A stretch of 64,000 nucleotides of DNA from G036327475 sp036327475. Lineage in GTDB: Bacteria > Pseudomonadota > Gammaproteobacteria > Enterobacterales > Enterobacteriaceae. The notes below the pieces were generated by a model. It saw only the letters and a program-made list of their open reading frames with translations. It ran no database searches and was not told the DNA's origin. Below, in pieces: positions 56,010-64,000 of this stretch; the stretch's first letter is position 1; every line of letters starts with the position of its first letter. The translations under genes and the position numbers were made by a program. The stretch is taken from assembly GCF_036327475.1 (NCBI RefSeq), contig NZ_CP132913.1, positions 682,001-746,000 of the forward strand. The letters run 5' to 3'.

Positions 56010-56639
56010 ATGCCTTCACTGCAAATTTCGCAAGGCTTATTCCGCCTTAACGATATCCGCTAACGTGAGCATTACTACGGGCCAGAGTTGGGCTTGCGTC
56101 GGTGCCAACGGCAGCGGAAAATTCGCCCTGAGGCGTGTTGGTTGAGGAGCTCACTCTTTTGGATGGCGAACGCCACACCGACTATCGGCGCATTGCCCGT
56201 CTATCGCTGGAGCAAATACAGCGGTTGGAAGAGAAGTAGTAGTGGACTAAACCAACCTGCTGACCCCGGCAAAGATGACACAGGCAATACCTCAACGAAG
56301 ATTATTCAGCAGCAGTGCCACGACAATGCGCGCTGCTAATAAATATTGGCGGATCAATTCGGTATCAGCCAGTTGCTAACACGCCGGTTCAAACACCTTT
56401 CCACTGGAGAGTTCTGTAAAGTGCTACTATGCCAGGCGCTGATAGTGCGGCCGGATTTGCTGATTCTTCGAGCCGCTGCAGGGTTTTAAGCCGCTTAACA
56501 GCCAGCTGGCGCGCCTCTGGACAGGCGTGTTGATTGGCCAAGATATGCCGAAGATGCATCGGAATGTATTGCCCACCAGCTAACCTTCGTGCCTGGCGGA
56601 GAACACTATCGCTATCAGCCAGAAACGTTCGACGCCTGA
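56010..56639 (+). pseudogene. modF: Broken modF (ABC ATPase-like)
   Basis: MPSLQISQGLFRLNDIR at 56010 matches ModF and stops at once. GQSWACVGANGSGKFALRRV (decayed Walker A) follows, then LTLLDGERHTDYRRIARLSL and, after a deletion of the whole second ABC domain, CIAHQLTFVPGGEHYRYQ at the C-terminus. About 630 nt remain of about 1,470. Confidence 0.87.
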
Positions 56640-56960
56640 CGTGGCGCTATCCAGGCCGGCGTCAGTGGCCGTGCCGGCCTCTCCCTGATACCACGCTGAC
56701 GGACGCACTCCTTCCCTTGCGGCACGTCATCCTGCCCAAGAACTCGCGCCTTGTTCTCTTGCCGTCTCGGATCATCCTCTCCCTTGCGTGTAAGATTTAC
56801 TCTATTCTCATTGCTGTTCACGCCCATTGAAGGGTGGTTGGGTAATAAGGAAGAGAGCGTAAGGCTGGCGCTGATGGGTATCTTTGCGCTAGTATGAGCG
56901 ACAGAATGATCTTTTCCTTAGGTGGAGCATGCTAAGGTATCCTCGTTGAGGGAGTTGACT
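56640..56960. other. modF-galE intergenic region
   Basis: About 320 bp. No galactose operator could be identified and no gene is present. Confidence 0.35.
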
Positions 56961-57777
56961 ATGTCCTGATTACAGGTGGAATCGGTTACATCGGTAGCTA
57001 TACCTGTTTGCAGCTTATCGTTGCCGGCGTCATGCCCGTAATTGTCGACAACCTATGTAACAGCAAAAGTTCCGTTATGGCGACCTTGGCCGATTAAGCG
57101 GTCACGCGCCGGTGTTTTATCAAAACAACATACGCGGCTGGGAAACTACTGGCGAAGATTTTCGCCGAGCACGATATTGAGGCGGTAATGCATTTTGCTA
57201 GGCAGGAGGCCGGCGTTGCCCAACCTAATATTCAGCTCCTCGGCCACTGTTGACAGCGTTCAGCCACCCCCTTACGACGAAAGCTTGCCAACCGGGCATT
57301 GCCAGCCCCTATGGTCGCAGCAAATTGATGGTCGAACAGATGCTTTAGGATCTGAAGAACGCCGATCTCCGCTGGATCATCAGTCTATTACGCTATTTCA
57401 TCCGGTCGGTATCCATCCTTTATTTCCCAGGTACGATGGGATATCGCCCTCTCTGGTGATTTACGACAATGATTTTCGTGCTACCAGCGGTTCACGACTC
57501 CATATTCATGTTTTAGATTTGGCCGCTAGCCATCTTTCTGCGCTGACCACACTGCGCGACCGGCCTGGCGTGTGTACCTATCATCTTGGCTAAGCGGTGG
57601 AAGCCTTTAGCCAGGCGTGCGGTAAGTCACTGCCTTACCATTTCGTCTCCTGACGCGACAGCGATCTGGTCGCCTACTGAGCAGTGCTAGGAAAAGCTGC
57701 GCTGGAATTGAACTGGCGCGTCCACCCGAACGCAGGAAGATATAGTCCGCGACACCTGGCGTTGACAGTCCAGGCAC
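56961..57777 (+). pseudogene. galE: Broken galE (UDP-glucose 4-epimerase)
   Basis: VLITGGIGYIGSYTCLQLIV and AGVMPVIVDNLCNSK carry the NAD-binding start. HDIEAVMHFA follows, then pieces of PYGRSKLMVEQ and NLRWIISLLRYF-type sequence in mixed frames, and HVLDLA near the end. Many stops are present and about 200 nt are missing. Confidence 0.87.
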
Positions 57778-57804
57778 CAGCACAGCTACCAGGACTAAGG
57801 GGAT

Positions 57805-58600
57805 CTTATGCAACCGCTTAATCACATACCGGTCAGTGAATCCTGGTTTCACCTCACCGGGCCAAGCGCTCCTAGAAAGCCAGCAGAAAACGGCTTCAGC
57901 GCAAACTCTGCCGGCGTACAATCCGAACTGCCGCCTTTGTCCAGGCTCTACCCGCATTACCAGAGATCGTAATCCCGGCACTACGCGCGTCTTTACTAAC
58001 GATTTTGCCGCGCTTATGCCAGATACCCAGACACACGGTCCAGCGATGAGCGGCTATTTCGTAGCCAAAGCGTCAGTGGTACCAGCCGGGTAATCTGCTT
58101 TTCTCCGGACCACAGCAAAACGCTTCCCGAGCTGTCGCTGCCAGCGCTTGGGGGCGGTGATCGCCACCTGGCGCGAGCAAAGCGCAGAACCAGGTAAAAC
58201 CCATTCCTGGGTGCAGGTGTTCGAGAACAAAGGTGCCACCGTGCTCTGCTCCAACACCCATCCACACGGTCAGATTTTGGCCAACAGTTCCCTACACAAC
58301 GAAGCCGAACGCGAAGACCGTTTGCAGCGAGAGTATTATCGAGTGCTTATCCGATCTGACGGCGAGTCAAGCGCCGACCTGGCAATGGCCCTGAAAAGCT
58401 CACCAACCAATATTCTTTCCCTTGCTCTATTGGCTGGCACGGCGCGCCCTTTACCGACGGCGACCATGCGCATTGGTAATTCGTGCGCATTTTTATTCGC
58501 CGCTACTGCACACTCCGCGCCACGGTACGTAAATTCATGGTAAGCCATGAAATGCCAGCGGAAACTCAGCGCGATTGGTTTTTAGCTAAGGGCCACCCAT
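57805..58600 (+). pseudogene. galT: Broken galT (galactose-1-phosphate uridylyltransferase)
   Basis: [43 protein letters not shown], the active-site region as CSNTHPHGQILANS (HPH present, preceding residues altered), EREDRLQREYY and RKFMVSHEMPAETQRD match GalT in order. Frames shift repeatedly. galK, expected next, is absent. Confidence 0.88.
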
Positions 58601-58659
58601 TCAGCATGCGATTAGCGGTTGCCTATCAAAAGGAAAGGGCCAACGGCAACGTCAGCCCT

Positions 58660-58678
58660 CTGGCCGGGTTACGGCCAG
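58660..58678. repeat. Hairpin between galT and zitB
   Basis: CTGGCCG-GGTTA-CGGCCAG, a perfect 7-bp stem, at the junction where galT sequence ends and zitB begins. It may terminate zitB, which stops 18 bp away, but no T-run is present. Confidence 0.4.
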
Positions 58679-58695
58679 GTCGAGGTCTAGCGAGG

Positions 58696-59703
58696 TTAAT
58701 GGTTGTGATGAGCGTGCAGGTTCACTGCGCCCTGATGGATCACACAATGATCTTCTTCGCAGAGCTGATACTCCATTTGGATGGTCGCGTGCTGGATGTG
58801 GTAGTGCTCAAGCAGATAATCCTGGATACGATGCAAGAGCCCGTCGTGGTCGCGGGGTAGAATGACCTGTACATGCAGCGTCATTAACGGCCGCTCGCCA
58901 ACCTGCCAGAGATGGATATGATGAATATTGCGCACTTCGGGAATATTTCGCGTCATTTCTCGCTTGAGTTTCTGAATATTAAACTGCTGGGGCGTGCCTT
59001 CCAACAGTTCGTGCAGGCTTTCACATAGCAACCGCCAGCCGCTGCGCAGTACCAGACAAGAAACCAGAATCGACAACAGCGGGTCGATGGGTAGCCAACC
59101 AGTATAGAGGATCACCAGCGCGGCGATAATGGCGCCGACCGATCCGAGCAAATCCCCCCAAATATGCAGCGCCGCCGCGCGCAGATTAATATTCTTTTCG
59201 CCACTATTGCCGTGCAGTAGCCAGAACGAGACTATGTTCGCCACCAATCCGGCGACGGCGATGGACATCATGCTCCAGTCGGCGATGGGTTGAGGGACAA
59301 GAAAGCAATGCACGGCTTCCAATACGATCATTACCGTGATAAACAGCAGCGCCAGCGCATTGAGAAACGTCGCCAGCGTGGTCAAACGCAGATAACCAAA
59401 GGTGTGGCGGCTATTGGGTCGGTTGGCGGTAAAGCTTGCCGCCAGTAACGCCATCAGCAGCGCGGCGGTATCGGTCAGCATATGCCCGGCGTCCGCCAGC
59501 AACGCCAACGATCCCGATAACCAGCCGCCGACCGCCTCAACAAGCATGAACAGCGCCGTGATGATAAAAGCCGCCAACAGGCGTCTATGCGCGCTCATTT
59601 GCGCATCAGGTGACGGGTACTCATGTTCGTGCCCACGATGACTGCCGTGTTGCACCTGCGTTGCGGCTACAGATACGTGGGAATAGAGAAGATCTGCCGG
59701 CAT
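58696..59703 (-). CDS. zitB: Zinc efflux protein ZitB (cation diffusion facilitator)
   Basis: 335 residues with six predicted helices. [20 protein letters not shown] in helix 2 and [20 protein letters not shown] in helix 5 carry the zinc-binding His and Asp residues. A cytoplasmic metal-binding domain and a His-rich tail (NLHAHHNH) follow. It exports Zn2+ by proton exchange. The N-terminus is about 20 residues longer than in E. coli, so a start at a later ATG near SPDAQM is possible. Confidence 0.93.
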   Translation of the reverse strand: MPADLLYSHVSVAATQVQHGSHRGHEHEYPSPDAQMSAHRRLLAAFIITALFMLVEAVGGWLSGSLALLADAGHMLTDTAALLMALLAASFTANRPNSRHTFGYLRLTTLATFLNALALLFITVMIVLEAVHCFLVPQPIADWSMMSIAVAGLVANIVSFWLLHGNSGEKNINLRAAALHIWGDLLGSVGAIIAALVILYTGWLPIDPLLSILVSCLVLRSGWRLLCESLHELLEGTPQQFNIQKLKREMTRNIPEVRNIHHIHLWQVGERPLMTLHVQVILPRDHDGLLHRIQDYLLEHYHIQHATIQMEYQLCEEDHCVIHQGAVNLHAHHNH

Positions 59704-60107
59704 AAATTTTCCTGTCTGTCTGGCGCCAAGCGGACGCTGGCGGCTTAGCCTGTATTCGTTCTCAGCCCGTGTCGCCCACAGAGTATATCGGTTATTGGCT
59801 GCATTGCCCTATCAGTTTAGGCGCAATCATCGCGTTTTCACCTACGCATTGTCGCCTGCTATCGCGGTAAAGGCTCCACCTTCAGGGTACATGCGTAAAG
59901 GTTTCACGCCTTCGCATGCGCCGCTTCCCATGTGGCGTGAATGAGTAAGTGCTCGCAAATCCCAGAGCGCGATTAGCAAAATCGTTCGGCCCGGCTCGGC
60001 TAACTGGTGGCAATGAAACCTCGCGAGTAAAAAATCAGGCAAGAGCCTGATTTGATCTGCCCGATCGGAAGGCGGGCAACGAAGCCAGCTGACAGTTCCG
60101 TCGCGGC
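59704..60107. other. zitB-ybgS intergenic region
   Basis: About 400 bp. The zitB promoter should lie next to 59,704. Nothing else was recognised. Confidence 0.4.
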
Positions 60108-60452
60108 TTACTGCGTTGTACCATCAGTTTGATACCGTCTGGCGATCCAGTGCCGGTGGTACTGGTTTCTACTTTCTTGTTGACGTCTGGGCAACGGCCA
60201 TCTTTACACATGATATTTTATGCTGCTCCAGGCCGGAAGCATCGGTATCGGTGGTGGTGTTAGCAGTATTAGTACTGGTTCTACCATTATCGATATCCTT
60301 TATTGATATCCTTATTATCAACGCTATTGGGTGCGTTGTTTTGCAGTTCAGCAGCGCCGCCGTCGCTGCCGCCCACGTTAGATCCTTGTCCGGGCGACTA
60401 CCAGGGGTACTACACCGCTCCCGAGCGTCATAGCCGTAAAAAGCATTGACAT
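60108..60452 (-). pseudogene. ybgS: Broken ybgS (homeobox-like periplasmic protein)
   Basis: MSMLFTAMTLGSGVVPLVVA at 60452 is a frameshifted signal region. Further on, repeats of N, D and T codons, a CKDGRCPDVNKKVETSTTGT frame, and DGIKLMVQR near the stop match YbgS (CKDGRCPDINKKVQT). Frame changes and stops show it is dead. It is adjacent to zitB as in E. coli. Confidence 0.78.
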
Positions 60453-60599
60453 TTTACTGATGTTCGTCTGAATAGTTTTTTCTTTTTAACCCATTTTGGT
60501 AAAGCCAAGCAGGTAAAAATCTGCTGGAGAGAGAATGTCGAGACGCAGAGCATCCCGCTGCGAAAAATAAAAGTCGGCGCTGACTGGAGGAGCTTTTAA

Positions 60600-61545
<946 letters not shown>

Positions 61546-61611
61546 CCGAACCTCCCTAATAGTGGCGGCCTCGGCACGGCGTCGTCTTGCCGCCATAGGC
61601 AGGACGCGCGA

Positions 61612-62364
61612 TTATTTCGCTTTAGCCTGATTAGCGACAGTGGCGACTTTGGCAGCGATTTTGTCAGCGTTGCCGAGGTAGTAGTGCTTAATCGGCTTCA
61701 TATTGCCATCGAATTCGTACACTAGCGGTACGCCGGTCGGGATGTTCAGTTCCAGAATCTCTTCTTCGCTCAGATTGTCCAGAAATTTCATTATGGCGCG
61801 AATGGAGTTGCCGTGCGCGGCGATGATGATCCGTTCACCACTCTTCATGCGAGGCAGAATCGTTTCGTTCCAGTAAGGAATCACGCGATCGATGGTTAAC
61901 GCCAGGCTTTCGGTGATAGGCAGTTCTGCAGCGGTCAAGTTAGCATAACGCGCATCGTGTCCCGGGAAACGCTCGTCTTCGCGAGTCAGTTCCGGCGGGG
62001 TGATCGCAAAACCGCGACGCCACTGTCTTACCTGTTCACAACCGTATTTTTCCGCGGTTTCGGCTTTATTAAGTCCCTGCAGTGCACCGTAATGACGTTC
62101 GTTCAGACGCCAGGATTTTTCCACTGGAAGCCAGGCCTGATCCAGTTCGTCCAGGACACTCCAAAGGGTGTGAATAGCGCGCTTCAGTACAGAGGTATAG
62201 GCAAAATCAAACACATAGCCTTCCGTTTTCAGTACCTGACCTGCTTGCTTCGCTTCGGTTCGGCCCTTATCAGATAGGTCAATATCGGTCCAACCGGTAA
62301 AACGGTTTTCATTGTTCCACTGGCTTTCCCCGTGACGCATCAGAACCAGTTTAGTTGCAGCCAT
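61612..62364 (-). CDS. gpmA: 2,3-bisphosphoglycerate-dependent phosphoglycerate mutase
   Basis: 250 residues, the exact E. coli length. The catalytic histidine H11 lies in [28 protein letters not shown] and [18 protein letters not shown] hold the second His. It interconverts 3- and 2-phosphoglycerate in glycolysis. The frame extends 15 nt upstream, but GAGGAG is placed for the ATG at 62364 and the family starts there. Confidence 0.97.
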   Translation of the reverse strand: MAATKLVLMRHGESQWNNENRFTGWTDIDLSDKGRTEAKQAGQVLKTEGYVFDFAYTSVLKRAIHTLWSVLDELDQAWLPVEKSWRLNERHYGALQGLNKAETAEKYGCEQVRQWRRGFAITPPELTREDERFPGHDARYANLTAAELPITESLALTIDRVIPYWNETILPRMKSGERIIIAAHGNSIRAIMKFLDNLSEEEILELNIPTGVPLVYEFDGNMKPIKHYYLGNADKIAAKVATVANQAKAK

Positions 62365-62539
62365 TACGCGACTCCTCACAGTCCTAAGATTGTCATGATA
62401 ACTCTACGCATTATATAGCCCGCTTATATCAGGCAGCAACCACCAGAGAGCCGACAGTAGGGATAAATTTACTCAGCAAACCGTTTGCAGTGCAAGGAGC
62501 CGGTAACGTGTTTGCAAAGTGCAGGCTTCCGTAGACCTT

Positions 62540-62745
62540 AGCCCGCATGCGGGCTAAGGCCATTCTGGATACTGGGCTGTCGGGTAAAATTCGTTTTCCA
62601 GCGCGACACCACTGTGGTTGAGATGTTCGCCGCCTTGGTGAGCCGGTGAGAAAATTGCCGGTATAGAGCTGAAGGGTTCGGCGAAGTGGTACCGTCGGCC
62701 GACCAAAGATGGGCGCTGGTCTTCGGCGTTGGTGCCCGATAAATC
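62540..62745 (-). pseudogene. galM: C-terminal scrap of galM (aldose 1-epimerase)
   Basis: Reading two frames together gives LYTGNFLTGSPRR and GVALENEFYPTAQYPEWP, matching YSGNFLGGTPSRG and LALESEFLPDSPNHPEWP of GalM. Only about 65 codons survive. It sits upstream of gpmA on the same strand, preserving the gpmA-galM order while the rest of the gal operon is on the other side of zitB and on the opposite strand. Confidence 0.7.
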
Positions 62746-62752
62746 CGTCAGG

Positions 62753-63541
62753 TTACAGAGCCGCCAGCCGTTTTCGAGCCTGTTTGGCCGCCTCGGCACT
62801 AGGATATAGTTTTCCGACCTGCTGATACACTGCCCGGGCTTTATCTTTCTGGCCTTTCTCCTGCATGATAACGCCTACCTTCAACAGTGCGTCGGGCGCT
62901 TTATGGGATTTTGGGTAGGTCTTCGCTACTAGGGCGAAATAATAGAGTGCGTCGTTTTTTCTACCCTGATTATAATTGAGTTGCCCAAGCCAGTAATTGG
63001 CGTTGGGTTGATAGGTAGAATCAGGGTAACGTTCAACAAAGTTTCGGAACGCGCTTATGGCCTGCTCGTACTGTTTTTTCTCCAGCACCAGCGCCACCGC
63101 CTCATTGTAGTCGGTGTTGGCGTCGCCGATGTCGGAGATGACCGTGTTGGCAGCCGGCGTCACGCCTTGGCTGTCGCCGTCGGTTGGCGTGAATGCCTGT
63201 GACTGACCGTCTTGGGAAGCAGCCGGCGATTGGCCAGAGAAGCTATCCATCTGCTGGTAGATCTGTTTTTGCCGCTCGACGACCTGCGACAGCTGGTATT
63301 GGTTTTCCTGAATCTGGCCGCGCAGCAAGTCGATATCGCGCTGATTATCGGCGAATTGCTGCTGAAGTTGGGTTAGCAGTTGACTGTGCGCATTGGAAAT
63401 GCGCTCAAGTTGAGTGACCCTGTCATCTACCGAGCCGGAGCCGATATTGCTAATTGGCGCTTGGGCGGTAACGGCGCAGGGAAGCACCACACCAATCAAC
63501 AACGACAGACTCAACAGATAAGGTCTGAAGCTATTGCTCAT
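62753..63541 (-). CDS. cpoB: Cell division coordinator CpoB (YbgF)
   Basis: 262 residues. A signal peptide ends near AVTAQA. An N-terminal coiled coil of Q/L/R heptads (about 35-95), which trimerises and binds TolA, is followed by a Q/S/P-rich linker and C-terminal TPR repeats (YNEAVALVLEKKQYEQAISA, ANYWLGQLNYNQGRKNDALY). It couples PBP1B activity to Tol-Pal-driven outer-membrane constriction. It follows pal with a 9-bp gap. The tRNA cluster and nadA-pnuC that follow in E. coli are absent. Confidence 0.95.
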   Translation of the reverse strand: MSNSFRPYLLSLSLLIGVVLPCAVTAQAPISNIGSGSVDDRVTQLERISNAHSQLLTQLQQQFADNQRDIDLLRGQIQENQYQLSQVVERQKQIYQQMDSFSGQSPAASQDGQSQAFTPTDGDSQGVTPAANTVISDIGDANTDYNEAVALVLEKKQYEQAISAFRNFVERYPDSTYQPNANYWLGQLNYNQGRKNDALYYFALVAKTYPKSHKAPDALLKVGVIMQEKGQKDKARAVYQQVGKLYPSAEAAKQARKRLAAL

Positions 63542-63550
63542 ACAAGACTC

Positions 63551-64000
63551 TTAGTAAAAAACCACGACGGCACGACGGTTTTTAGCGTAAGCGGCTTCGT
63601 CGTGACCCAGTACAGCCGGCTTCTCTTTACCGTAAGATACGATAGTGATCTGATCTGCGGATACGCCTTTACTTTGAAGATAGATCTTCACGGTATTAGC
63701 GCGGCGTTCGCCCAGTGCGATGTTGTATTCCGGCGTACCGCGTTCGTCCGCATGGCCTTCAATGGTTACTTTATAGGACTGGTTGCCGCGCAGGAAATTA
63801 GCGTGATCGTCAAGCATATGAGCGAACTCAGGGCGAATATCGTATTTATCCAAATCGAAGTAAATGATATTGTTGCGCTGAAGCTCTTGCATTTGCAGAC
63901 GAGCCTGCTCGTCGGACGACGCCTTGTTGCCGTTCATATCCATGCCAGTGCCAGCACCGGTGCCCATGGCAGATTCGTCGCCATTGTTGGCGCTTTTGTG
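63551..64000 (-). CDS. pal: Peptidoglycan-associated lipoprotein Pal (5' end outside window)
   Basis: 149 residues to the window edge; the signal peptide and lipobox lie beyond it. The OmpA-like domain is complete: [51 protein letters not shown] and [20 protein letters not shown]. The Asp and Arg residues that bind meso-DAP of peptidoglycan are present. It anchors the outer membrane to the cell wall and is an end of the Tol system. Confidence 0.96.
   Translation of the reverse strand, partial: HKSANNGDESAMGTGAGTGMDMNGNKASSDEQARLQMQELQRNNIIYFDLDKYDIRPEFAHMLDDHANFLRGNQSYKVTIEGHADERGTPEYNIALGERRANTVKIYLQSKGVSADQITIVSYGKEKPAVLGHDEAAYAKNRRAVVVFY

Overview
The window looks like a gamma-proteobacterial insect symbiont in an early-to-middle stage of genome decay, most probably Sodalis (S. 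glossinidius or a close relative). This is inferred from Enterobacterales protein families, an E. coli-like gene order, a GC-rich base composition and an extreme pseudogene load. I count about 23 apparently functional protein genes covering about 25.5 kb (roughly 40% of the window). About 45 recognisable broken genes lie among them, each carrying stops, frameshifts or deletions. I saw no insertion sequence, prophage, CRISPR array, tRNA or rRNA.

Layout. 1-1.8 kb: 3' end of a YddA/SbmA-type ABC exporter and a decayed ycaD. 1.9-8.7 kb: serS, broken rarA, lolA, ftsK, broken lrp. 9-17.5 kb: trxB, broken cydD/cydC/aat, infA, clpA, clpS, broken cspD and lysO. 17.5-24.4 kb: a graveyard (artPJQM, rlmC, potH, potG, ybjN, ybjM, and what looks like the sRNA gene rybB). 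24.4-27 kb: an intact SdaC-type transporter and dacC. 27-41 kb: the longest graveyard, with no intact gene (gstB, dinG, idi, bglX, a Gfo/Idh/MocA oxidoreductase, a gcd-like quinoprotein, amino-acid permeases, a methyltransferase, dusC, rhlE, tcyN, dcyD, ybhL, moaE and a scrap of moaA). 41.3-44.3 kb: yvcK and uvrB with a LexA box. 45.6-50.6 kb: the complete divergent biotin locus bioBFCD / bioA. 50.7-58.6 kb: pgl and ddlA among broken PfpI-like, ybhB, ybhA, acrZ, modE, modF, galE and galT. 58.7-64 kb: zitB, broken ybgS and aroG, gpmA, a galM scrap, cpoB and the start-less end of pal.

How it fits together. What survives is mostly core: translation (serS, infA), envelope and division (lolA, ftsK, dacC, ddlA, cpoB, pal), proteolysis (clpA, clpS), repair (uvrB), redox (trxB), central carbon (pgl, gpmA) and biotin synthesis. 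What has gone is regulatory, scavenging or conditional: arginine, putrescine and cystine uptake, galactose catabolism, molybdenum cofactor synthesis and molybdate regulation, CydDC, RNA modification and accessory helicases. The gene order follows E. coli in reverse, apart from an apparent inversion of galM-gpmA-aroG-ybgS-zitB near the right end and large deletions in the 27-41 kb block. I found no convincing new biological system. The points most worth checking are the rybB relic, the many short tandem duplications confined to decaying DNA, the intact biotin locus, and ClpS/ClpA surviving without Aat.
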